Below, one piece after another: positions 48,999 to 61,500 of a DNA stretch of 64,000 nt. Each line of letters opens with the position of its first letter. Within the stretch, counting starts at the first letter, position 1. The translations under genes and the position numbers were made by a program. This DNA comes from Kudoa neothunni. Lineage: Eukaryota; Cnidaria. Below the pieces are notes generated by a model. The model worked only from the letters and a program-made list of their open reading frames with translations, searched no databases and had not been told where the DNA came from. The stretch lies in contig OZ199839.1 in NCBI GenBank assembly GCA_964304625.1, positions 11,594,001 to 11,658,000 on the forward strand, written 5' to 3'.

Positions 48999-49637
48999 TC
49001 ATTACATCTATCTGAAAAGGCATATCATAAAGAAATATGATATGCATTTTCGTCTCATAAAATATCGATTCATTTTATAATAACACTAGTCTTAAATTTT
49101 ACTATCACCCATTAATGGATGTATTTGGAGTTTACTGCGTAGATGTTCATTCATCCTATTTGATGATGTAAATCAACGTTATTGTTTGTTTAAGGAGTGT
49201 ATAGTATACCTTTGTGGCTTTAGTTTAACATTATACCAATAAGGTTGTTGATAAATAAATTCATGTAAATACCTCCAGAAACAGAAATCCGCTGCATATT
49301 TGCCATGGAATTGATAAGCTGAGTGTATTGTTTAAAATATATAAAATTAAATAAGCTTAAAGCGTATTTCGTCTGGGATCAAGAAATACCGCATTCAGGC
49401 ACACGCGTTTAGTTTCGGAAACTGATACAGGGAAAGTTAAATACTACATGGATCCTCAGAATTTGTTTATGATGTATAATAGTAATGTTTTTAAGAAATC
49501 AGCATCATTAAGATGAACTAATATGCCAGAGTTGATAAAATACATTCCCTCCGATATCAAAATATAACAATATTGATCGTGATATAATTATAATGTGAAG
49601 AATGCATCTAAAACTTAAAGTTTTAGAATTGTAATTA

Positions 49638-50163
49638 TTAAAAGTTCATCTGATCTGATCTTCTGAATCCCAATTCATTCCTTTGAAAAACGATTAAACA
49701 AAAGTATATGGTGGGAATGATGCGAAGGAGAAAGCAAATCCAGAACATAATAAATGAGTTTCCAGGGGAAGATTGTTCGGAAGCCTCCAAATGAATACGA
49801 AGTATATGTGTAAGGATACCATTATTTATTAATAATAGTAGACCTTAAAGTTGTGTTAAAAAAAAGAATTAATTTAAAAAAATTTACACAATCCAAGAGA
49901 AAAGATGACAATGACATACAATTTTGATCCCGTAATGGTTACATAGATTGTCGCAACTATAACAAATGAAATCAGCGCCACATAAAGGAAGAACAATGCG
50001 TGGAATACGTAACCAACATTGGCGAGACAATGATCTAACCAATGTAAATCATGTTTATAATAACGAATCAATACAGAATCCAAGGTTTGGGGGCACAAAC
50101 AAGAACATCTCATGGCCATAGATGTCTAGAAAAATTTATATAGTCTGATAGTAATAAAAAATT

Positions 50164-50194
<31 letters not shown>

Positions 50195-50592
50195 TGTTTT
50201 TAATTGAATTAAATATAACAAGAAAAATTCGTTTGAGCAAAAAATGAATATGAAATTTTTTCTTACTGTAAAGCGTTGGAGAAACTCCATTCTTTACATC
50301 AACTTCGCACACTAAAATGGTAACTACCATGACCAGATTTGAAAAAATGATAGTGTTTACTTTGTAAGGAAAATAATGATCCGCCAGTGACGCAAGTAAA
50401 TACAGCTCGCATACCTGGGGGTCCAGTGCATCCGCTTAAGATTCCAGAAATGAGGACCTGGTTGCTATATAAATCTCTATGTTGAATAACCAGAAGATTT
50501 TGGTTAAAGTAGGCCAGCAATATCAGAATAAGTTCAATAAACATAATAAATATGGAGACAAATTGTAAAACAATTTTTAACTTAATTAACAT
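49638..50592 (-). CDS. claudin-like four-TM family protein, copy 3 (5 exons, 226 aa)
   Basis: Exons: 50361-50592, 50267-50311, 50075-50125, 49888-50034, 49638-49843 (232, 45, 51, 147, 206 bp), all introns phase 1. The start is MLIKLKIVLQFVSIFIMF, so the tiny separate first exon of copies 2 and 4 is fused here or not used. TM1 ends ELILILLAYFNQN. The loop has QHRDLYSNQ, ISGILSGCTG...VFTCVTGGSLFS (cysteines 11 residues apart). TM2 is HALFFLYVALISFVIVATIY; TM3 VIVIFSLGLCLLLLINNGIL; TM4 NSFIMFWICFLLRIIPTIYF; the tail ends RRSDQMNF. The ELIxIxLAYFNQ, SLGLC and FIMFW blocks align directly with copies 2 and 4. A plasma-membrane role is likely but no function can be claimed. Confidence 0.72.
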
Positions 50593-50914
50593 GATTGTTA
50601 TTATTATTGAGAAAAATCTAACAATACATGTTCAGAATAAATTCCCATAGTTCTTTCTCGAAGATATTCTTTAATACTCAATAAAGATTATCAAATACAA
50701 AGTAAATAATTTGATGTAAAAGAGATTACCGAACCTTTTATAACCTTATTTATAAATTATTTTTATATAAATAAAATAAATAAATCTTTTGTGCTAATTA
50801 AAAAAATATAATAAACATTTGTAGTTGGCTTATAAGCCAAATAACTAATGGATCACATTTTATGCCTATTTTCGGATATATTATTTAAACTTTTTCCAAC
50901 AATTTTGGTATGGA

Positions 50915-51129
50915 AGTGCCTATTGGCACGATAAATAATATTCAAGTGGTATTAGTTTTGACTATCTTTAATTATTTTTGCCCCTAAGAGCTAAGACCGG
51001 AGCATTGGGCCAGAATAATTAAATATAGCAGATTCTAAAAAAGTAAATCTGTAATCAGTTTATAAGTTGGAGTTGCTGAGATTTAAAATTCTATCTGCGC
51101 ATGCGCACATGTCGTTAGGATTAAATTTT
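50915..51129 (-). repeat. second copy of the 0.2-kb dispersed repeat
   Basis: The minus strand matches 3512-3735 across TTTAATCCTAA, AGCAACTC.AACTTA, TTTTTTAGAATCTGCTATAT and GAATATTATTTATCGTG. Here it is not inside a recognisable MITE. The rest of 50593-51945 shows no gene. Confidence 0.6.
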
Positions 51130-51945
51130 ATCGTACCAATTGCCTTTCCCTTTTTTTATAGTAATACACGCGTATTTATGAAATTGTTCTAAATGTCAAA
51201 TTTCGAATATATGTATTTATTTAATTCTATACTTAGTGAAAAGTGGAATTTTGCCCGATTAATAATCGATAATGCTATCTGTAATATTATAATTCATTTT
51301 CGATTTGATCAACTACAATTACAATGATTTCGATTAGAAATAAATTTTTTTAACTGTTGGCCGGCAAATAATCACAAAAATATATGTATCTTTTTTGACT
51401 TAAATTCGGCGCACAAATGTATTCTGCATGCTATCACGTCCAACTTCACGAATTAACACCGTCGTGATGTTACGAGGGTAACATATCGTTTTAATAATGA
51501 AATCTTTTAAGTATTTGATCAGCGAAAATTTTGAAAATGTATGGCTTGCTCTATACACTATAAAAGTTATTTCTTAGTTCACATTTCCCATTTTCGATGT
51601 TGAAATAGTAGGACATAAATAAATGCATAACCATGTGGAAATTTATGTAAATAATTAATTACATTTTCAAATTTATCATCCAATTTTTAGTAATATAATA
51701 ATCATTGGTTATAATGCGAAATGGTGACCGAATTTTCAGATTATAGATTATAATCAGTTCGAATATTAATTTCATTTTATTAAACCCGGGTTAGCGTTAT
51801 ATTTATTCTATAATATTTGCCAGAAATGACTTATTTTCATTCAATATAATATTTTTGATATTATGGTTACACATTTACTACAAATGAACACCTAATCCTC
51901 GCATAAAATACGAATTCCTTTTTCTTATAGACATAGATTAAATAA

Positions 51946-53332
51946 TATAGGGTTTTCCGAGCTTTAGTGACATCATGTCAAGCATTAGTGACACGGTATT
52001 TAAGATAGCTATATATAATTAGGTAAAAAAATACGAAAATATTACTTTAAATTTCGAATGAACAACAAATAATAATTTGGGGAATTTGAAAAAGATATCC
52101 AAACACTATCGTATAATTTATACTTATTCTAAAATAATTTCTCGGTTCAAACATCTGCTGATATATCGAAGCATTTTTCGATAATAATTTGAGCTGTCGT
52201 TGGTGGAAATAACTTTGAAACCATCATCTATTAAATTTAAAAGGTCGCTTTCATTTCTCGCATGTCCTCTCACAACATGGTTTTTCCATTTGCTGAAAAC
52301 ATTTTCAATTGGATTCATGAAGGGTGAATACGGAGGTAGATACATCAACGTTAGTTGTAACGTTGCTAAAATTTCGCTAAGTCCCCGATAATGATGTATC
52401 CTTGCATTATCGAGTATGAAGCATGGATCTTCAATTTCCAAAGAACGGCACAAATCTGCCAACTCAATGAGGAACTCTTTAAAATCTTCGCCATTTACTG
52501 GTCTTCGATTTATTTTATATAGCACCATGCCATACTTATTCATCGCTGCGATGACGGATATGTTCCTTGACTTGACGGCTTTCACGTTTACATATGCTGA
52601 TGTACCAACAAGCGAACGACCCTGTCTTGTACGTGACGATACATTAAAACCAACTTCGTCAATAAAAACAAAGTTGCTGCCTTCTGCCTCAAGCAATTTT
52701 GAATTGAACTCTTGGGCGTACACAAAACGTTTTTCCACTGTATCGTCAGAGTTTCTTCGTTCAGGAACAATGGTGAGCATTTTTAAAGAATAATGGAATT
52801 CTTTAAGGCATCTATTTATTGTGCTAACGCTAACACTCACGCCACATTCGTCTAATAATTTTTGACGAAGAGTCTTAAGGGTAATGGTGGCGTCCTCATC
52901 CACCCAACTTCTAATACGCAACTTTTGATCTTCATTTAGTTTTGAAGAAAAGTCACCACCCCTTTTTAATGACTTTTCTTTCCCATCAAGAAGATACGAT
53001 TTTACAATTGAAGCAACAGTTTGTCGCTTAATTCCAACATTTTCAGCGATGACGGCGTTACTGTAACCCAATTCGCACTGATTAGCAATCATTTTCCTAT
53101 CTCGGTCACTTATTGTTTGTCTCTTAAATTTGGTTCGAGTTGTCATTTGAGAATCGTCGCTATTATCTGTTTTTAAAGTTCATAAATATTAAACTAACGT
53201 GTAATGTTAAATTTATACCACTCATATTATTTTTATTCGATTAATTTACAATGTGAACGTAATTATAAGCTTAAATTACGCACGTGTCACTAAAGCTTGA
53301 CATGATGTCACTAAAGCTCGAAAAACCCTATA
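51946..53332 (-). mobile_element. complete DD34E mariner-like transposon
   Basis: The left end TATAGGGTTTTCCGAGCTTT and right end (other strand) TATAGGGTTTTTCGAGCTTT continue through TAGTGACATCATGTCAAGC, giving about 50-bp inverted repeats that differ at only a few positions. A direct TTTAGTGACA/ATTAGTGACA motif pair inside each end may be transposase binding sites. TA lies at both borders. The uninterrupted transposase (52124-53146) is described separately. Intact coding plus nearly identical ends imply recent arrival. Confidence 0.93.
52124..53146 (-). CDS. mariner-type transposase, intact (340 aa)
   Basis: This is a cut-and-paste transposase of the IS630/Tc1/mariner superfamily. The N-terminus (about aa 10-120) has two helix-turn-helix units: NAVIAENVGIKRQTVASIV, then a Tc1-type linker and VSVSTINRCLKEFHY. 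The DDE core follows: VFIDEVGFNVSSRTRQGRS (first D), ISVIAAMNKYG, CFILDNARIHHYRG (second D) and LPPYSPFMNPIENVFSKWK (E), with 34 residues between second D and E. All three acidic residues are present and there is no stop or shift, so it may be active. The start MTTRTKFKRQ fits, as the HTH follows directly. The relative at 32660-34025 is broken. Confidence 0.93.
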   Translation of the reverse strand: MTTRTKFKRQTISDRDRKMIANQCELGYSNAVIAENVGIKRQTVASIVKSYLLDGKEKSLKRGGDFSSKLNEDQKLRIRSWVDEDATITLKTLRQKLLDECGVSVSVSTINRCLKEFHYSLKMLTIVPERRNSDDTVEKRFVYAQEFNSKLLEAEGSNFVFIDEVGFNVSSRTRQGRSLVGTSAYVNVKAVKSRNISVIAAMNKYGMVLYKINRRPVNGEDFKEFLIELADLCRSLEIEDPCFILDNARIHHYRGLSEILATLQLTLMYLPPYSPFMNPIENVFSKWKNHVVRGHARNESDLLNLIDDGFKVISTNDSSNYYRKMLRYISRCLNREIILE

Positions 53333-53337
53333 AGCAA

Positions 53338-53987
53338 TCGCTAAGGAAGAAATATGATAGTCCAACAGAATTAGAGTGGTCCGACGTCAATTCTACAACA
53401 CAGAGCATGCTTTATTTGGTCAACTTAATTGGTGGTATAACCAGTCGAAATAATCGCGAGGGCTAGGAATTTTCTGCATTAATAGATTACTGCAAATGCT
53501 ATTGTGGTGTCGAATAGCGGTTGCCCAAAGCACCCTACTGATGGCGCCACGCTGATAAATACTCATTATTAAAATATTCCACGGGGTCGTTTTTGAATGT
53601 TGTTGTTGATTTGGATTACGGCCAATATGATACCTTATTGACCTTAATATTTTTCAGTTAAATATTTCATTTAATATTATTGTGGGAACGGTAGTAGATA
53701 TTTCTACGGCATCAAAGCAATAATGTCCTATCTCTATCTTATCGTGGACGGCACCTATCTTAACTAATATACAGTTATTGCTAACTAATTTTATAAACCT
53801 CTTCATTTCAGTCTCTTCGTGTTGTATATTTGAAGTGATAGTTTCCAGCGTTTACATTAATGCAATGGTACATTCGGTTCCTTTTGATGTACATAATGCG
53901 AGGTTATTTTTGGAATATTTTTATATGTTCCTTCTCCATAGAAATGACTTTGATTTACGAAGAGCACTCAATTACTCGGTCCTATAG
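53338..53987 (+). CDS. possible unidentified plus-strand gene fragment
   Basis: Right beside the mariner the DNA is GC-richer than its surroundings and has open segments. 53338-53466 reads SPTELEWSDVNSTTQSMLYL then VNLIGGITSRNN. After a TTCATTTCAG acceptor at 53810, 53811-53987 reads SSCCIFEVIVSSVYINAMVH, then FLEYFYMFLLHRNDFDLRRA, to TAG. An intermediate open stretch at about 53555-53650 reads STGSFLNVVVDLDYGQYD. I recognise no family and cannot join the pieces in phase with confidence. It may be a decayed gene cut by the mariner insertion, or chance. Confidence 0.25.
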
Positions 53988-54984
53988 ATTTTAAATGTGT
54001 TATCAAATATTTAGGAGGTTGTTGTTGGATTAAGTTAACATATGGAAAAATTCAATAATTTATGAACAGTTTCGTACCTTAAAATCAACCAATAGGCGTT
54101 TATTTTCTTGAAAACAGAAGAATATTTATATTTATGATAGTAGTAATATATATATATATATATTACTAGAATATTTAATCAGGAATCATGTCTAAGTGAT
54201 TGTCGTCAAATGGAATAAATATAAAATAGCTATGCCTTTGAAATATTGTTTTTTAACTGACAGCATGGATGGATTGTCTCTGTTTGACTAATGTATCTTT
54301 CTTCTTTAAGAAAAAGGGTTATAATTCAGAGATTGTAATTTTTATATTAATAATATAGTTTATATATATTGATTTTATAATTTGTCTGATATCGTAAGAC
54401 AATTTTAATTAAATTTTGAATTATTTATTATTTTAATATGTATCTATGCGATTATAAATAATAGTTCCAATCGTTGAGTCATGAGATGTTGAAGAGAATA
54501 TTCAAGGTTCCCAAACTAGCCACTGCAAATTGACATGGACGATAAAGTTTTGTTTTTATTCTATGCATTTTAGAAATATTTTTTTTAACTCAAAATAAAA
54601 TATAAACCATAATATTAAAATTATAACATTAGCCCGTTTTTTATTGATATTATTATTTTCGAATTTTTATAAAAATAAACGTCTCGCTGAAAGTGAAACT
54701 TTGGCATTCACACAGAATAATATTCACATAGAATAAGAATGGGAAAGCACCGATTTAATAAATAAATATCGATCATTACAGCAAATATAAAAATAAAGGA
54801 TAAGGAGAAATTTTATAAATAAATTGGTTTACATCACCTTATTCCTCTAAAATTTTAAACTTTAATAACATTAGTTATGACCTAGAAATCATCACATGAA
54901 AATCAAATTAACATATTCGAATAACTAGACTAGCTGAAAGAAAATTAGTGGTCAAAAAGTAACAATTTAGAGGTTGGGGTTCGA
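53988..54984. other. intergenic, no gene seen
   Basis: AT-rich, with a short (TA)n tract at about 54146-54164. No coding sequence supported. Confidence 0.5.
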
Positions 54985-55537
54985 TTACATTGGGGCATCA
55001 ACATCCACAAAATCCTCCGTTTCATCATATTTTTCATACTCATATTCAGATTTTCGGAAAGCCATCAAACCGAACACCATGGCAGCAAACAAAGGAAATA
55101 TTAAACACACCCAAAACATCATAAATGACCATCCAACCCACGAACCTTCCATAATTTTTATTTGCAATATTACTTGGCGTGTGATAACAATATTATCGAT
55201 GAGAAGCAGCACACCTAAAAATAAATAAATAAATCTATACAATTATCATATAAATTTAAATATCACATGAAAAAACACAACCGATTGCCAAAAGTATCTT
55301 ATTATAACGAAATTTAGTTGAAACGATCGCTGAAATTATGACCGCAATAATAAGTAATTGGTTTAGGAGGAAAACAATATGGAATAATTTTTCTGCCTTT
55401 GGGAAACATCTGACTAAAATATACTCGAAAAAATCAACAAAATCACAATAATACAATGTCTTCCGTTCAAGGAAATAAACAGAAACAACATTCCACCAAC
55501 GTAAGCTAAATATTTCGTTACAAAATCTGAATGTAAT

Positions 55538-55578
<41 letters not shown>

Positions 55579-56107
55579 GCCCGAGGGAAAAAAAACTAAT
55601 CAGCTTGGTTTTAATTTAACAAATAATATTCATAATATTTATTGAATTGACAAATATGAGGTTGAAATTTTAAAAATATTATTATCGTTTTTAAAACAAA
55701 TCATCAGTATTACAGTAATGTTTCGGATAATACATTCGCTCCTTCTTCTCATTATACTCATTATGTTCACCACTGTAATCACAAACTAAAAATTAAATGT
55801 TTTCGCATTTGTTTTCGTAATGTTAAAATAGAATTACCGCCAAATGAAAATATGGAAGCACCATAGTAACATTCCATAGATTTGTGTTGGAATGAGCCAG
55901 CACATGAGGTCCAACTTCCAATTGTATAATTTGGATATACATTATCATCTGGTATATACATTAGAACCCATCCTTGGTTAAAATATGCCAGTGATAGCAG
56001 TATAAATTCCCAGAACAATGCCAATATAGCTATACATGAACAAATCACTTTTCCCTAAGGAGAAAAATGAATAAACAAAAGGATAACGCAATTTCTACAT
56101 CCGCCAT
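54985..56107 (-). CDS. claudin-like four-TM family protein, copy 4 (5 exons, 255 aa)
   Basis: Exons: 56099-56107 (MAD only), 55838-56054, 55698-55785, 55282-55505, 54985-55214 (9, 217, 88, 224, 230 bp). Exon 2 has the same length and phases as exon 2 of copy 2. TM1 is IAILALFWEFILLSLAYFNQ. The loop has MYIPDDNVYPN, then IGSWTSCAGSFQHKSMECYY (W-x-x-C-x10-C, close to the claudin GLWxxC...C signature) and GASIFSFGVCDYSG. TM2 is LFHIVFLLNQLLIIAVIISA, TM3 ILLAIGVLLLIDNIVIT, TM4 FMMFWVCLIFPLFAAMVFGL. The acidic tail ends YDETEDFVDVDAPM and is the longest of the four. The intron separating exons 4 and 5 in copies 2 and 3 is absent here. Intron 3 contains a (TA)n microsatellite (55541-55570). The nine-base first exon is the least certain part. 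Confidence 0.72.
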
Positions 56108-58557
56108 CACTTCACTTCTATCAACGTTTTTGCCGTTAATACTATTAATAATTAATCCAATTATACATTTTAATTGCGATATTTTGAAAAATATATATTT
56201 TAACGATAATAATATTGATTAAGTAGAAAAATTTTCTAAACAAAAATTTAAATTATCAATTCGAAAAAGATATTTTAAGTATGCCATAAAATTAATTATT
56301 GATAATCCATTGTGTAATATTTTATTAATTTCCTTATTGGTTAAATCTTCTGTTGATACTTTCTAAAATGAGGAGTGTAAGCGTTTTATTTATTATAAGT
56401 AATTAATATTTTGTCGGTAACAAGTTAGCAAGACACTTGATCGAATTATTATTTCCTATTTGTAGAATATTATTAATGAGATGTATTTAACCTCATGATA
56501 TATATTATAAGATGGTTATTATTATTAAAATACTTGATAGTTCTTTTCAATGGGTAGGGGGACCTTTTGAAGCAGGTTAATTAAATAAATTTAGCGGTAA
56601 TTGCAGAATTAATCATTTGATTTCTGTAAATTAATTGGAATTATTAAGTGATAGCACTCAAGCATGTAAACATATTTCGACTAAATACATTTGCATTAAA
56701 AATATAAATTTTTAAATATAAATGTTAATTGTATCATACTAAATATTTAATTACTAATAAACTTGATAACAAAGTTTAATTTTTACGAACGTTTATATTT
56801 TAATTACTTATCACCTGTTTATTATAAAAATTGTTTAGTATTTTCAATATTATTGTTGGTTATCACGATTGTGTGGGTCCCTTTTCCGAATACTTAATAA
56901 GGATTAAACTCTTCGAAGAAAATTCAAAATCAATCGCAGCTAAAATTATGATTAATAAATTAATCCCCACATATTATTCATATGAGTAGCAGTATTTGAA
57001 AAAATACCGGTTTTTTATTGGATACATGATTCTTATTTTTTCACTGTAGTGAATAATTAGATTACATTCGTTTAAATTTAGGGTTAAAATGTAGAAAAAT
57101 GGCAGTAATCCAAATCAGCGACTACAATAAAAACCTAACCTGTTGATTATTTTAATTTTTGTATTTTTCATTGTTCCATCACCACTAGGTTAATTTAGGC
57201 ACTGTATTTGTTATCAATACTAGTTGCTGTAATATATTCTTTAATAACTGTTAACCTCTCGCAGTTATTTCCTGAGGCAATATCATTTCATCGATCGAAT
57301 AAAGATTGCTTTATTTATCCTAAGATTTGTATGTGACAACTATGATTTTTTATCAAACGTCATATTTCATCCTTAGAAATTGCCTACTATTAGTTAGATG
57401 TCTATAAGAATGAGAAATTCATATTTTCAGCAGGCAATAGATATTAAATTGTATCGAATATATAATGATAATATCAAAAATCATTTATTATAATTAATCC
57501 ATTCATTTTTATGATTAAATTTCATACTAATTTTATTTAAAAAATTCAGGATTAATATCCGAACTAATTATAATCTTTAATCGGTATATAAAGTCATTAT
57601 CCACATTTTAATTCAATTTAAAAATAACGCCATTATTTTTCATTATTTATTAACTTTATAATTGTTATAAGATAATAAAATTGGAATATTTTGCTCCTAA
57701 AAGAGTTTAAGATTCCCATAACATTTTTCAGTTTCTACAAATTCATAAAAATATTTTTTTAAATTGTCAACTATGTGCAATTAATGGATATTTGATAAAA
57801 AATAATTGTGGAATTATTAAGAACAAGGAATAACTATCATAGTAATTATTAACTTGGAAGTTTAAGCAAACCAAAATTGATCTTGTTTGAATCTTCCTTT
57901 TAAATTTACCTGTAAAACAATAAATTTACCAATATTAATTATAGATGACGCTATTATCGTGGTAGTTAATACTTTGTAATCCTAATAAGCTAATCTATAG
58001 AATTTCTTGCTAAAATTAGATAACAACTTAAACATTATAAATTCGTTGTCGGCTTATTAAACCATTTATAATTTTCGGATGAAGATTAGGAACTTTTATC
58101 CAAAATAAATTTAATTGGATGAATCAATCGTATTTATTTTTTAATAGTGAAATTTAAACCGTTTAATTTTTAATGTAAAACTGACGGTATATTTTTTAGT
58201 AAAAAATGTGACGAAATTATTGATAGATTAATTATTAAAATTTTTACTCCTCAGCGATGTTTATGAATCATTTGCTAACGTGTTTTTTAAATAAATATAT
58301 TATTTATCAACTTTTTATTCATATCAAATATAATTTATTTAAAAAACTATAAATATAACGAATTGTATGTGGTTTCTTGTTTTTTTAATGATGGCTATTC
58401 TAGTGACCATTGGGTATGAATGCATGATCAAACTTATACAATTCAATGATTCACGAGAAATTGAAGATTTCACCGCCATTATTCAACCGTTCCAATTATA
58501 ACGATGTGTATACATGAAATAACGTTTATACATTATTTTAGTGAAAAATCTTTCCGA
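56108..58557. other. intergenic, no gene seen
   Basis: 2.4 kb of AT-rich sequence without a coding frame or a repeat pair I can identify. A TTAACCTCTCGCAG at 57251 faintly resembles a piggyBac end but has no partner. Confidence 0.45.
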
Positions 58558-61500
58558 TTAATCCCTAATATATTTAAGGTGTAATACTCCCCAAAACGAT
58601 ATTATTATTGGCGTATCTTCCGTATTAGTTTTGTCCACCGCTTTAAATTCAACCTATTCCTTAAGTTTATGTTACTCTTTAAATTATATAAAAAATTTAA
58701 GATAAATAAAAATTTAGATAAAAACTACCTTCCAACACTTTTAGGTTGTAAAATACCCCAGATTTTTTCGGCTAAAATAATCGAGATAAATATGTTTATT
58801 AGGCGTTTGCAATATTAGTGACATTAAACCTATAGTTATTCCAAGATTTTAAGGTTCGTAAAGTAATTAAATAAAGACAGTGGCTATTTTTATGAATCCG
58901 TAATATCCGCAATATCTGCATGCGGGGGTTGTCTATTGCTACGGGAGGAAATAACTCCAAATCTACAAACTCATATAAAATTTGAAATTTATATTTGTAA
59001 TCAATGATTTTTGGCCTAACATAAATAATTGTTTTGGAGAAATGTTAAGCTATTGGAATTTCTAATATTGTAACTATAAATTTCGTGTTTTACGTTTTTC
59101 TTTTAATAATGTTAAATAAATATTTTAATTTTTTACTAATATATATTACTTTAACTAAAAAAACAAACATTATGTTTTATATATAAAAACGTTCACTATA
59201 TTATCTCTGATTGTACCTAAAATGTTTAATCTAGCTCAGCTAATGTAAGCTGTTAAAATATGGTTAACTAGATTTTTATAAAATGAAATAATTATATTTA
59301 TTATATATTTGATTTATAGATTATATTTACCTGTATTATTATATACCTACAAAGTATATTAAGTATTACCACTATTCATAGAAAACGATTAGAGCATTCT
59401 ATGTAGTGAATTCAGAGAATATCTTTAAAGTAATATTTAATTCTACAGTTAAAATCAATATATAAGCTTACTGTGTTTATTTAAATGGCGATGAGCATAA
59501 TTCTATCTTTTATATGTTATTGTTACAAATATAGATAAATTATTAGTTTTAATAACATAAAAATTAAAAAAAAAATTAATTTTTGCTGTAATGCGTTATC
59601 TGAAATTAATGTCCACAATAGAAAAAAACACGCTTTGTATTCTTGATTACAGTAACCTTTGTGCGAATCAACGTTTTCATTGTAGCGTCATTTGTTCGAT
59701 GGAATCCTCTCCTGGATTGAAAGTTGACTTATACAACTCATTAAAAGTCATATTAATCGTTATGAACATCTTTTTTCCTACAAATTAAAAAGGAGGGAAA
59801 ATTCTAAAATATTTTATAAAGAATTAATTTACTACAAAATAACGTTTGTATTCTTTTCGACTCTCTATAAAAAAGAAAGTTTAAAGGTAACAAAAATCGT
59901 CAGCATATAGAGGTAACTGCCTGTCTAGCATTCCTTTTTAAGTTAGTAAAGATATGGAAAATTTTTCATAATCATATTTTTAAATGAAATACACAATCGT
60001 CTTTATAATGCTTCGATATACAAATTTCTACCTCATCAACAAAATGTCGATTTCTCAGATGGTCATCTGTTTTAATTAATATCACTTGGATCTAATAAAA
60101 ATCGTACACAAAAAATGCTATGCTATAAAACGAGTAAAAATATCACAATGAAATCCCTACACAACATGAAAACAAGAGGAATAACCATAATAGATGTATT
60201 TACGACTATCAATATGTTAACTCAAAATTTTAATTGTGCTGTTAAAATTAGAAAAAATGACAATAATGTTATTATTTGATTACTTTTGGTTGATCACCTA
60301 ATGCTACTTATTCTTCAATTTTGTTGAAAATGTAAGCTAATGGAGGTAATAAATAAACTTTTGTATTAACGGTGATTGCGAATTCAAATATTTTGGATAA
60401 ATTACACAAATTTTATTCTTATTAGTGCACCCTTTTATTTAACTGCTGCTGACGATCCTATTTGATAATTTGGTGTTACTTATGCAAGCATTTTGTATAA
60501 AAAATTATGTAGCATTGTTATTGTTGAGAACATAAAGTAAGGGAATTTTTGAGAATTGCCTCTTCAAATACTCATTTCTTACCTGTAAACTTTGTGTAAG
60601 CCAAATATTTCAAAGGGATTTTGCACAAAATATTACGAAATAACAACTGATACTCGAAATAAAATCATTAAAATGTTAACAAACATTAGTTAGAGTTACC
60701 ATTCCCATCGAGAGTGGAAACAATCAGACAACCTAAATAATCTAGACTAACAGTCATTGCTTTTTCTAGAAAAAAAACCTATGGATAAATAATATACTAT
60801 CTATTTAAAATACTAACTTTTTATTAATAAAAAGTTTTATTTGAGCACAAAAATTGTATCATAATCAGTCTAATACAATGTATCTAACACACGAACTTAC
60901 AAATTTTCATAATCTAACAATACATTTTGTAAATGTTTTAAATTTTCAATTTACTAAAATATACCACCCCCCTTTAAAATAACTGAGAAATTGTCACCAA
61001 ATTAAAAACGTTTCTCGGCGCATTCTCATATTAATAGAAGTCAAAATTTTTTTATTTCATTTGAGCATTCACCTTAATGACTAATTTTGAATATTAACTT
61101 TATTAAACTTTAAAAATGTAAACTAAGGTTATTTTTTAATCCAAAAATCCTTACAATTTTATTGTATTTTTCTTTAATATTGTTAATTATGTTAAGCCAA
61201 AAATCATTTATTTCGAATGTAAATTTCAAATTTTGACTGGATTCTTAAATTTGTAGTTATTCCCTCCAGTAGCAATAGACAACGCCAGCATGCGGATTAT
61301 ACGGATACGTAGCAATAGCCAATGCCTTAAATTGATTTCCTGCGCTATAATTATCTAATATAATGAATACATACGCCTTAAATATTTGATAATATTGAAA
61401 CGAGTGATCTTCGTGAGGAAAATGAGGATTTATGTTCATCTGACAGCGAATTCGAGTATCAAATTATAGAAGACGATGAAGCTGAAATACCGGAAGCACA

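Larger units (their letters stand above)
45136..49637. other. 4.5-kb intergenic stretch between copies 2 and 3
   Basis: Strongly AT-rich. Contents: a (TA)n tract at 45461-45488, a minisatellite at 48472-48522 and a tRNA-like A/B-box pair at 48930-48984 (both listed separately). A 46-bp AG...GT-flanked stretch around 49270-49320 reads LINSMANMQRISVSG on the minus strand and may be an exon of something unidentified. Nothing else looks coding. Confidence 0.4.

Noticed and set aside
48880-49330. Possible exons LINSMANMQRISVSG and MAPFRCAIDRALVDFG on the minus strand
   Set aside because: They cannot be joined without a 21-bp intron or a stop, and match no family I know; too weak to call a gene.
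52200-52793. Plus-strand frames within the intact mariner
   Set aside because: They are antisense shadows of the transposase.
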